DNA of 64,000 bases from Galeruca laticollis (taxonomy: Eukaryota; Arthropoda; Insecta; Coleoptera; Chrysomelidae), in contig OY998179.1 of assembly GCA_963921935.1 (NCBI GenBank), positions 26,037,114 to 26,101,113 on the forward strand, in the 5' to 3' direction. Positions 54,262-64,000 of this stretch are shown piece by piece. Position 1 is the first letter of the stretch; each line of letters starts with the position of its first letter. The notes below the pieces were generated by a model. That model did no database searches. It was not told the origin of the DNA and saw only the letters and a list, made by a program, of their open reading frames with translations. The translations under genes and the position numbers were made by a program.

Positions 54262-56751
54262 TAAAAACCAATGATTCTGAGATTTTTTATGCCTGACACT
54301 TATTTTCTACCAAAAGACATGCAAAAATTTGTAACATTTGTAACAATTTGTTTTATAACGTATATGGGATTTATGAATTCAGTGACAGAATATACACACT
54401 TAACACAGCGGGGAGGTACATTAATTGATCTGGCTTTATCGAATTTAGAAATAGATGTAAGTGTTTTTGATTTCCCTAAAATCAGCTGTCACCGCAATAT
54501 ATTAATATCTTTGAAACACATAAAAGTACCAAGAAAAGAATTGTATATAGAAACGAGGGGCAGAAATATTGACTTTGAAATAATTGGGTTAAAATTTAAA
54601 AATATAAACTGGAACTATACAGAAATAAATTTGAATAAAAGATTTTTGTGGAAAAGGTATATTCTGTACTAGATGAAGTAGCTCCAAGAAGGGAGGTAAA
54701 AATATATAAACATTACCAGGAATTTTGGAATGAAAAAGTTAAGCAGGCGGCAAGAGACAAGGGTGAAAGTTATAAAATATACATAAAAACAGAACAACAG
54801 ACTACTGGGAAATATACAAACAAAAAAGAAATATAGCTGTAAAAAGGATAAGGGAAGAAAAGAGAAAGTTTTTGAAAATAAGAGAAAGTATTTTGAAAAT
54901 AAGATAAATCATAATAAACAAAATCCGACAGAAATGTGGAGAATTTTAAAGGCGTTCATTCCAAATGACAAACAAGGAAATAGTTTAAATATAATAGATA
55001 TGGGGAATATTATATTAAAAGCATTCTGGATATAACAGAACAAATTGATAAAACTTTTACAAATAGTTTTCCAGTAGTAGATATAGTTATTACTAATAAA
55101 ATGACCACTTTTAAGTTAATTAGTCTAGAGGAATTAGAAAAAATAATTAGTTCATTAAAAAATAAAAGTAGTCCCGATGATATCAGTGTAGAATTAGTGT
55201 TTCGAAGATATTTGTAATCCTGTATTAAACATAATTAATAATTCTTTAAGAGTTGAATCAAGTTCCTACAGAAATGAAAATATCTACTATAGTACCTATA
55301 CCCAAGAAATCAGATACAAAATAAAGCTTAAAATTTAAGACCAGTTAATATGATTAGGTACTGCAGTTGCTAAAGTATTGGAAAAAGCTGCATATGAGCA
55401 ACTGGTGGATTATCTAGAAGGTAATAAGATTCTTTGTGAGTATCAATCAGGATTCCGTAATAAACATAGTTGTGAAACGGCTCTACAATGTGTTTTGAGT
55501 GATTGGAAAAATAATATCGAAAATAACTTAGTCACAATTGCGGTATTTTTTTATCTACAACGAGCATTTGAAACAGTAGATAGATATAGGCTAATAAGGA
55601 AAATTAAAAGCATAGGTATTGATGGATAATAGATTATTTAAACAACAGGCAACAACTGGTAAAACTCAATAGCATACAGTCAAACAGGTTATGTAATGAT
55701 ATGGGTGTACCGCAGGGCAGTGTGTTGGGGCCTTTACTATTTTTGGTTTATTTAAATGATATTGTGGGCATTGCAAGGGAGTGCAAAATTCATTTATTTG
55801 CAGATGATACCCTACTGTATTTCTGCTGTAGTGATATTGAGCACTGCATAAGGGTTATAAACGACGCCCTAAAAAGGGTGAAAATGTATTGTTGTGCAAA
55901 TTTATTAAAAATTAATATACAGAAAACAAAATGTATGGTATTGGGCATAAAAGATAGGTATAGGGAAGCTAGTTTAAATATAGAATTAGGCGATGAAACG
56001 ATAGAGACAGTAAAAACATTTGTCTATTTAGGAGTAACTATTGACAATAATATGAAATTTAAAGAGCATGCAAATCAAGTTATTAAAACTGTGGCATATA
56101 AAATACACTATTTAAAACGATGCTCTACACATCTCAGCGAATGGTCTAAATTAACTGTCTTTAACACTGTAATATTACCACATTTTAGTTATTGCCCTAC
56201 AATTTTGTACCTACTCAACCAAAATGAAATCAATCGTCTTCAAAGGATGCAAAACCGTGCCATGCGAATAATATTAAAGTGTTCTAAGTACACTCCTATA
56301 AACAGCATGCTAAAGACACTTAACTGGATGCCAATAACTAAATTAATGCTATATTTCACATTAATTTTTATTTTCAAAGTTAAAATTGGACATGCACCAG
56401 TGTATCTGCAGGAAAAGCTCTCTAGTAATCTTGATGTACATAGCTATGATACAAGAAATAAGGAAAATTTGAGAATTGAAATGTGTAGGAGAAGCAGTAC
56501 ATACAACTCTGTATTTCACAAAGGTATTAGTTCTTTCAATAGTTTACCAGAATACATTAAAAAAGTTCATCTGTAAATTCTTTTAAAAGAGCATTAAAGG
56601 ATTATTTATTGTCAGAGTGAGCAGTCACAGTGTAGTCTTATGTTCGTTTAAATTTGTTTTATTTTGATTTCTTTATGACGTTCCTACTTTTTGTACTATA
56701 GCCACTATACGTTGTACTATTCTTTTATTTTATGTTGTGTATATTATGTAA
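54262..56751 (+). mobile_element. 5'-truncated Jockey-type LINE, interrupted by RTE
   Basis: The end of endonuclease (54271-54672: MQKFVTFVTIC, TQRGGTLIDLALSNLEIDV, SCHRNI) is followed by the linker (EKVYSVLDEVAPRREVKI, 54648-54836) and RT. RT has YQSGFRNKHSCETALQCVL (55440), MGVPQGSVLGPLLFLVYLND (55701), HLFADDTLLYF with FADD (55793) and YLGVTIDNNMKFKEHANQV (56027). A long open C-terminal part runs to 56576, and the 3' UTR continues after the RTE insertion at 60017 with AATAAAG. One or more stops and shifts lie in the 5' half, while 55701-56576 is a clean open frame of 291 codons. Confidence 0.85.
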
Positions 56752-59700
56752 GGGGTGTAAGGGGTGATGGTTCAGAATGAGCACCAACCCAAATGCCAAC
56801 CTCACCTGGTGCACCCTGCTAGAAAACAGACGAGGAAATGGCGACCGAATTTCTGCCGGTATAAGCAGAACCCCTCAATTCTGAGGTTAGGGCACTCTCT
56901 TGCCCTTGGAGTGAGAAATCGCTCCAAAAGGCGGATGAACTGGAAAAGTATGGGAATGCAGAAGGCAAGGGGAAACCACTGCATTAAAGGTCCATATGGA
57001 CATCCCAAGAGTCAACAACCATGGCGAGTAATGACACAACGGCCCCTAGTCCGCGGCAGATCTTAAATGGTCAGGGGGTGCGAAGAATCACCGCGAGGAG
57101 GAACCACCCGAATGTGGAAAAATGTCAAACGGCACTGCGAATAGGAACTTGGAACGTTCGTAGTATGTTTATGGCAGGAAAACTGAACAACATCATTCAG
57201 GAAATGAAAAGAATATCAATTAATATTCTCGGGATAAGTGAGATGAGATGGTCAGGAAAAGGAAAACAACAACACGGAGATACCACAATCTACTATTCTG
57301 GAAACGACTTACCAAATCACCCAAATGGGGTGGGCGTCAAATTAAACAATAGACTAAACAAATATGTTATTAACTTCGTACCATTATCAGATAGGACACT
57401 TCTATTGCAACTTAAATCTAACCAGTTCAACATCAATATTATCCAATGCTATGCTCCAACTGCAAACAAACACAACAACGAAATAACTAATTTTTATAAG
57501 GAATTAAAGCAACTTCTAGCATACACGCGAAAAAACGAACCCATCATTATTCTTGGAGATTTCAATGCAAAGGTTGGTAAAGGAAAAGTGGATAATGTTG
57601 TCGGAGAATATGGACTGGGTGAGCGGAACGACCGCGGTGACATCTTAGTGCAATTCTGTCAAGAAGAGAACTTCGTCATAGCTAACACTTGGTTTAAACA
57701 ACCTCCCCGACGACTTCACACTTGGCAATCCCCGCAACACAATGAAACAAACGTTGTCAGAAACCAAATCGACTTCATTTTAATAAAAGAACGATTCAAA
57801 AATGGAATTCATGGCATAAGAACATACCCAGGCACAAATATTAACTCAGGCCACAACCCAGTAGTTGGCAACCTTAATATAAAATTGAAAAAACTAACAA
57901 AGAAACACGTCAAGTTAGTTGACATCAACAACCTCCGCGACCCATCTAGAAAAGACGAATTGAGAGAGAAAGTCAACTATGAAATATCGAATATAAACAA
58001 ATCAGAATTTGGAAAAAATATTGAGGAAGATTGGAAAAATATGAGGGATAAAATACATAGAATTGAGAAGGAAGTAATTGGTCCAACACGTACAAACAAG
58101 AAAAAAGAATGGATGACTGAAGAAATATTAAATATGATGGATAAACGCAGAACATACAAGAATAGATATACGACTTTGTACAAAACACTTAATAAACAAA
58201 TAGAAAAGAAAATAAAGGAAGCAAAAGAATACTGGATGGCCCAGAAATGTTGTGAGATTGAAGGGTTACAACAAAAGCACGATCATTCCGCAATTCATAA
58301 GAAAGTTAAAGAAATGGTAGTCCAGGGAAGAAAGAACATCCCAAACAGAATAGTTGGACACGACAATAAACCCATATTAGACGAAAAAGAACTGAAAGAC
58401 CATTGGATAAATTATATTCGACAACTATTCTCTACTAAAGATCCACGTCACTTTAACAATAGAGAAGATTCAGAAGAGGCACCAGATATTCTGACATCGG
58501 AGGTTGAAAGAGCACTCAAAACCTGCAAAACAGGAAAGGCTGCTGGGCCAGATGGATTCCACATTGAGACTTTCAAACTCTTGAACGAGCAGAATAGAAA
58601 GGTTTTGACTAAGCTTCTAAATCAAATCTACAAGAGCGGAAACATCCCACGCGACTGGTTGAAGTCAGACTTCATTCCCATACCGAAGAAAACAAATGCA
58701 CATACATGTGAAGATTTCAGAATAATTAGCCTAATGAGTCATTCATTAAAACTTCTTTTAAAAATCATACACAAACGGATATTCAAAAAATGCGAAATAG
58801 ATCTAGATGACGCACAGTTCAGTTTTAGAGAAGGAATGGGCACGAGGGAAGCACTGTTCAGCCTATCTGTATTGTTACAGAAATGTCGAGATCAACAAAA
58901 AGAGGCTTTCATCTGTTTTATCGACTACGAGAAGGCGTTCGACAGAGTCGAACACACAGCCCTGTTTAACATCCTGAAAGAAAAGGGTCTCGATAATAAC
59001 GACATCCAGTTCCTGAAAAATTTATACTGGGACCAAACAGCAGCCATCAGGGTCGAAGGAAACAAAACAGATGATGTACCCATTCATAGGGGAGTGCGAC
59101 AGGGATGTGTCTTATCGCCCTTACTATTTAATATATATTCTGGCTACATATTCGATGAAGCTCTACAGGGCATGGAACACGGCATTAGAATAAACAAGCA
59201 TCTGATTAACAACTTACGCTTTGCAGATGATACCGCCATCATAGCCGATGGCTTAGAAGGACTCCAACAACTTTTAAATCGAATCGACAGAGTAGGAGAG
59301 ACCCTGGGCTTTAAAATTAATATAAAGAAGACAAAAGTAATGGCCATCACTAGAAGAACTAATCCAGCATCAGATATATACATAAAAGGACTACCCATCG
59401 AAAACGTAACCAAGTTCAAGTATTTAGGTACCTAGATAACATCTGATCTGAGTCCTAGTACAGAAATCAGATCGCGCATAGAACAGGCCAGATCAGTATT
59501 CAATAAAATGCGACCAGTGCTTTGTAACCGATCACTGAACTTGAAATTACGCCTTAGATTTGTCAATTGTTACATCTATTCCGTCTTGCTGTACGGATCC
59601 AAAGTCTGGACCCTAAAGGCCGAAACACTAAGGCGGCTAGAAGCTTTCGAAATGTGGGTGTATAGAAGGCTCTTAAAAATACCCTGGACAGACCACATCA

Positions 59701-60005
59701 GTAATGAAGAAGTTCTGAGAAGATTAGGTAAGGACAGACTTAGTTGTCGACATAAAGAAGAGAAAAACCGCATACTTGGGACATGTAATCAGGAGTGATA
59801 GAATGAGGCTGCTGAAAATAATAATGGAAGGCAAAATAGAAGGCAGACGAGGTATAGGAAGACGCCAACATTCGTGGTTGAAAAACATAAGAGACTGGAC
59901 CGGACTAGACTCACATTCCTTATTCCGAGCTGCTCAAAACCGAACCCAGTTCTCCGAGATTGTTGCCAACCTTCACTAAGGTGAAGACGGAACCGAAAGA
60001 AGAAG
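56752..60005 (+). mobile_element. Near full-length RTE element with 11-bp target duplication
   Basis: ATATTATGTAA occurs at 56741-56751 and again at 60006-60016, flanking 3254 bases. Inside are a leader (56752-57020, with the conserved GGCAAGGGGAAACCACTGCA segment at about 56962), one long ORF, and a 3' end CGAAAGAAGAAG. The exact duplication and the nearly open ORF show a relatively recent insertion into the 3' UTR of the Jockey-type LINE. Confidence 0.93.
57021..59979 (+). pseudogene. RTE ORF: APE endonuclease + RT, one stop and one frameshift
   Basis: It opens MASNDTTAPSPRQ at 57021. Endonuclease: RIGTWNVRSMFMAGKL, ILGISEMRWSGKGKQQHGD, NIIQCYAPTANKHN, IIILGDFNAKVGKG and NSGHNPVVG. RT: GKAAGPDGFHIETFKLL, DFRIISLMSHSLKLLLKIIH, ICFIDYEKAFDRVEH, GVRQGCVLSPLLFNIYS and NLRFADDTAIIAD. 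A TAG at 59433 breaks YLGT*ITSDLSPS; the same frame continues to about 59760 (FVNCYIYSVLLYGSKVWTLK). A one-base shift at about 59760-59776 then leads to YLGHVIRSDRMRLLKIIMEG and the end at 59979. The family protein would be about 985 residues. Only two breaks, plus a possible Asp-to-Gly change in the endonuclease (GGC at 57849). Confidence 0.92.
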
Positions 60006-60016
60006 ATATTATGTAA

Positions 60017-60060
60017 ATAGAATTAGTTATTTTGACTAAATAAAGAGATAAATATATAAT
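60017..60060 (+). mobile_element. 3' tail of the Jockey-type LINE displaced by the RTE
   Basis: TAGAATTAGTT ... AATAAAGAGATAAATATATAA continues the 3' UTR cut at 56751 and supplies the missing AATAAA. Confidence 0.65.
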
Positions 60061-60309
60061 AGTTTTCAATATGTTGTTATTGATACATAGGGACATAATT
60101 GGGTTTATGGGCCACGAAATGTAAAAAAATTAAAAAGCTCAAGTTTTCAAAATCTTGCCAGGGCAGGTTCATGAAAAATGAGCAATGTGCTAAAATAGTT
60201 TTAAAGAAGCTAAGTGCCATATTCGAAAATAATTTTATTGACAGACACACTAAAACGTAAATAATTTTACAACAAAAAATTCAAAATGTTCAGGCCAGTA
60301 CGTTTTGGT

Positions 60310-62024
60310 GGAATTTATTGTCTTGCTCCTAAAATAGAATTATTGCTTCAATATCATTTTTATTTTCTGCGCTTATACAGTTCACACAGTCGAGTGGTAA
60401 TAAATGCATGCTGTTTATTCTTTCAACATTAATGTCTTTCTTTAAAATGTTCACGGATTTCCAAGGCTCCATTTAATTCAAAGCTTGTCTAACATTAACT
60501 ACTCCAGGATTATTCGCTGAAATCTGCACCAACGTAGCTTCTGAGATCTGAAGCTTTGTTGTGTAATGTTTCCTAGACAGCAGCTTTAAAATCGACGAAA
60601 TCTTCAGGTTGCATCATAGTGACAGTAAATGGATTGTTTGGAGTTGCAGATGTAATTAGATGGACTAAATTTAAGGGCACCTCGCATTTTTCCAATCTTT
60701 CCTTTTTTTCTATTGGCGCAAAATCTCTATCACAGCTTAAAAAGGAATGATGGGACACCCAGAACTTTTGATTAACTTCTTGTACATATCCTTTTGTTAC
60801 CAAGAATATGCATAAAAATAACATAATTTTATTTTTATTTTTAAATCATCACTCCATATGTTTAACTTTTGCTTTATTGTGATTCCATTATTAACTGCTT
60901 TCCATATACTTGATGCAATTTCGTTCCCACCTCGTCCCGATATTCCCTTGTACCATAGAAACATGTGAACGTTAATACCAATGTGGGCAAATACATTTGG
61001 CTGTGTGTAACACCTGGCAGGAAAAGTACTTGTTTGAATTCCATGGAAACGGTACATACATCACTTAAGGGAAGTTGTGATGAGCATGATCTTCTTTCAT
61101 AACTTTCATGGACTTATCTGTGATGAATTTCCAGTATGACTTTTGAAACTTTGTCATTGGGATTAGACTTGTGTTGAATGTTCAATAAATCATAGGTTTG
61201 GTAAGTGTCAGTATGTGGATGATGAAATTTCAGCTTTTGAAATTTCTCATTAAAAGTGGTATAGTAGGAAAAATTATAGGTTAAATCAGAATTCGGATGG
61301 GCTTCTTGGAAGTTGCGGTACAATTTGTTAATATTTAAAACTTCGCTTAAGTATTCTCTGTCACCCATTCTCCCATAACGACTTTCTTGTCTGGGAAAGG
61401 CAGAAATATGTTGAACCACAAAATTTTAAAGTTTTACAGAGTATTTCCTATATTTAGTTTCGTTGCCATTACATCCAAGATAAGTAATATGTGCCACCAT
61501 TTTTGCTTCTACAAGAGTTTCAATACACCTTCTACTGATTCCAAAATCGTGCAAAAAGTCTGTTTACATATTTGCACGACATTTCCCATTCCATCAGGTG
61601 CTGTGAAGTAAACACTCGCTTGTCTTCTGCTTTCATCTGGATTCTCATAATTACCGTGGCGTCTTCTTTTTATTGGACATATATTCAAAAGTCCCATTAG
61701 ATATGAGTTTTGCTTCATATTGTCTAGCAAGGCATAAAAATCGTGGAAAAGTTTTTGTGGATACGTAATATTTTTACATTAATATATACATTTGCAGATT
61801 GCCTAAACACGAAATAAACAATTGATTATTGTTAATTTAATTACAATTTCAATAATTACCGTTGTTATTGGTTCATCCTTCGATTTCATCACATTATTTT
61901 TGTTACCTACATATTCTTTGCCTTGGCTTCTTGTCAGCTTATTGTAATATTTCATGCTTCCTTCTCCAAGTTTTCTTTTTCTTTTAGAAGACGAAGAACT
62001 AGGTGGTTCTGTGACGTTGTTCAT
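60310..62024 (-). pseudogene. DUF7869-like insect gene, decayed, at least two exons (copy c)
   Basis: ATG at 62024. Exon 1 (SSSSSKRKRKLGEGSMKYYN, RSQGKEYVGNKNNV) ends at about 61860 with donor GTAATT. Exon 2 starts at 61802 after GTGTTTAG (57-base intron): AICKCIY, an in-frame TAA, then CKNITYPQKLFHDFYALLDN, KRRRHGNYENPDESRRQASV and VVQICKQTF. Further pieces: VVQHISAFPRQESRYGRMG and LSEVLNINKLYRNFQ (61114-61425), NVHMFLWYKGISGRGGNEIA and KLNIWSDD (60797-61057), a frameshift, then FWVSHHSFLSCDRDFAPIEK and FTVTMMQPEDFVDFKAAV (60573-60824), and EPWKSVNILKKDINV with a C-terminal stretch to about 60310. The order and motifs (D-x-C...S-H-S-F-x-x-C-D-R-D-F) match the DUF7869 family, whose function I do not know. 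Stops and shifts make it a pseudogene. Confidence 0.6.
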
Positions 62025-62126
62025 AATATAGAAACAATACTGTGTTTCAAAGACAGCAACACACACATAAATGCAGAAAAAAACGACTGCTTATTATGAG
62101 ACCTATTAGTGAGATTATGAGGCTTT

Positions 62127-62310
62127 TGGCACTAAGCATGGTTCTCACTTATTGAATCTCAGAACATAACACATGCACCATTATTTTTAACTGTCTCTAA
62201 CAATTCTGGTACTTAGCCCTCTTTATAGGTTGTTAGGCTTGACACATAACACATGTTTGAGATTTAATGTAAAATTTTAATATTTTGGCACTTAGCCTGG
62301 TTTTAATTAC
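62127..62310. repeat. 80-bp degenerate tandem repeat, about 2.3 units
   Basis: TGGCACTAAGCATGGTT (62127), TGGTACTTAGCCCTCTT (62207) and TGGCACTTAGCCTGGTT (62286) are spaced 80 and 79 bases apart, and CATAACACATG recurs once per unit (62165, 62245). Degenerate, non-coding. Confidence 0.75.
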
Positions 62311-63726
62311 AAGTCTTCAATTATTGTAAATACTGTTAATTATGTCAAACTTTATTTCGTTCTAGGGCATAATTATTTATTGTACAAATTAAATAATTGA
62401 AAATTGATTTTTCTTGTTACCAGCATACAAAAATGAAAAAGTGCCATATTGCCTGAACAGAGAATTGAACTCTTTTAAACGTGGTATCCCATGCTACCCC
62501 TTTCCATTTAAAATTTTATAGTGGTAGTTATTACCCCTAGGAATTGAAGGGGTAGATTAATAATATTATTCCGAAAGTGTAGTTTCATATACAGTTGACA
62601 AAATGGCAGAAAAGAGAAGAATCGAAGAAGTTATGAGAAAAAACAGAAACTTAACTTTTTTTCTTGCAAAAAACATCAACAAGAAAAATTACATTGTATC
62701 ACACTACCAGTTAATATCACATATTTATTAAGCTCCCAGAATAAAATGATTGTTTACAGATCAGTTAACTTTCTGAAAGATTAAAATCGAGATATAATCT
62801 AATCTAGAATGAACAATTCCAATGCCAACACTTCCATACACTACACACGTTCATTATATTACCATCGTTTTTATAAAATATTATTATTAATATTAATCAA
62901 TGGTAAAATATAGAAGTCCATTGAAATACTTAATTTATATTGAAAGTACAGTTTTTTTTCCTATTTTTAAAATAAGTACATAGATATTATTTTTTTGACC
63001 CCGAAAATCTAAACTCTTTCATTAACTTGTATCATCTGACACCTTTTCCTATTTAAACTAATTTAATGGTTCAAATTTTTGCTACATAAATCAACATAAA
63101 GTCTATTTTTACTTTTCAAGGTTGTGGTGCTCAATTACATTCATGATGGATCAAATAATCACATAGTTTCATTAATTGAAGGGTATATAACATCATCTCT
63201 AGAAATCGATGATTCTATAAGTATTAAAATTTATAAAATATTGTATACTGTTTCCATTGGTACAAAATATTGACAATCAATGATGAGGGTTATTAGATTC
63301 TTTTCTAGCCAGAAGAGAGACATAATATTAAAAAACATGGTAGTTTATTGAACAAAAATGTGGCTGTTTCTGTTCAAATTAATTTCACATCTTTATCTAG
63401 TCATTTGTTATCACAAAATGTCATTTAGTATTTTAGAAGTTTTGTAAAAACCAACATGTCAAGTGAGATTTTTAAGTAGTTAAATATATTTATTTGGTGT
63501 ATCATTTGAATAGTTATTTTCCACCCATCTTATATTCTTCAATTGAACCAGCGACCACATCAAAAAGATATCATCCAGTAACAATAGTTTATTACAGTTG
63601 GACCCTTTTAATAAGAGCCAATTCTTATCCAGTTTCGTCTATGTAAATGGATAATAATGAGAAATCAAGATCCGAACCTTCACTATATTATTTCCACTTA
63701 GTCTAGACTTGCATTCTCTTCATTTT
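62311..63726. other. AT-rich non-coding stretch
   Basis: Nothing recognised in 1.4 kb on either strand; no missing 5-phosphatase exon was found here. Confidence 0.4.
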
Positions 63727-63890
63727 CCATTTCGTGATCTCAGGGTATTGTAGAACGTATGATGAACTGGAGGAATATATGGCATTAGTAATTTAACATT
63801 ATCAAGCTTTTTCCTAGGGATTTTCAATGGTTCTTTGTATTTTCTTTGCAAATCGGATAATTGTGTGGTGACAGGGACATCCTTTTTTTA
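63727..63890 (-). pseudogene. C-terminal piece of a second DUF7869-like gene (copy d)
   Basis: On the - strand: KDVPVTTQLSDLQRKYKEPL, KIPRKKLDNVKLLMPYIPPV and HHTFYNTLRSRNGK, then a stop. The K-E-P-L-K-I-x-x-x-K-L-x-x-(V/L) ... Y-I-P-P-x-x-H-x-F-Y ending is the clearest DUF7869-family C-terminus in the window. The frame is closed just upstream by TAA, so a splice site or decay must precede it; the rest would lie before 64000 or outside. It may belong to an intact gene extending beyond the window. Confidence 0.5.
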
Positions 63891-64000
63891 TTAATCATCA
63901 TGTACCTACTGTATGTTTCACACAATATTTTAGTATACTCAGACATAAAATGAAAACTCCTGAGACATCTACATTGCCTCCATAGTACATGTAGCCTTTT

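Noticed and set aside
62140..63726. Missing 5' exons of the 5-phosphatase on the - strand
   Set aside because: I looked for the upstream catalytic motifs (Mg-binding Glu, H-x-x-A-H region) and found none.

Overview
This is eukaryotic, AT-rich, intron-bearing DNA. An insect source is indicated by Methuselah-type receptor exons, Jockey and RTE non-LTR elements, piggyBac, pogo/Tigger and Tc1 relatives, short introns, and the insect style of the decayed DUF7869-like gene copies. A beetle or hemipteran with a repeat-rich genome fits, but the sequence alone does not settle the order. There are no bacterial operons, CRISPR arrays, rRNA or intact tRNA genes.

Most of the window is transposable-element strata. 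Host coding sequence is limited to two clear cases. (1) Two homologous 3'-terminal exons of class B/Methuselah-like GPCRs lie on the + strand at 2013-2286 and 17083-17383, with the same splice phase. (2) A 5-phosphatase gene of the INPP5K/INPP5J type lies on the - strand. Four successive 3' exons (53308-53538, 51950-52103, 50269-50469, 49759-50013) splice in frame into the catalytic C-terminal half plus a SKICH domain; the 5' exons lie above 53.5 kb or outside the window.

Layout: 0-1.5 kb, decayed Ty3/gypsy integrase. 2.0-2.3 kb, GPCR exon. 2.9-4.3 kb, 5'-truncated LINE. 5.0-10.2 kb, an old LINE split by a solo LTR (5857-6327) and by an unidentified insert of about 0.8 kb. 10.2-11.7 kb, a GC-richer Jockey-type fragment. 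12.0-14.1 kb, gypsy RNase H end/integrase plus 3' LTR. 14.3-15.7 kb, piggyBac. 17.1 kb, second GPCR exon. 18.1-20.0 kb, MULE with FLYWCH finger. 20.4 kb, a MITE. 20.7-22.2 kb, second piggyBac. 22.2-25.4 kb, LINE on the - strand. 29.1-29.6 kb, second solo LTR of the same family. 30.5-37.4 kb, a copia element interrupted by a full-length LINE with two open ORFs (32265-36536). 39.7-43.0 kb, SINE, hAT fragment, Tigger and Tc1 remnants. 44.0 kb, a long fold-back. 49.0-53.5 kb, the phosphatase gene, with a perfect 88-bp palindrome and a pogo remnant in one intron. 53.6-60.1 kb, a mariner-like remnant, then a Jockey-type LINE holding a nearly intact RTE element (56752-60005) flanked by an 11-bp target duplication. 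60.3-63.9 kb, decayed DUF7869-like gene copies; further pieces of that family lie at 37.6 and 45.5 kb.

The nesting gives relative ages: solo LTR into old LINE, full-length LINE into copia, RTE into Jockey-type LINE. I found no convincing novel biological system. The observations most worth following are the paired GPCR terminal exons, the intronic perfect palindrome, the dispersed DUF7869-like family, the candidate active LINE, the RTE-tailed SINE, and the MULE with repeated CGGCCG-type terminal motifs.
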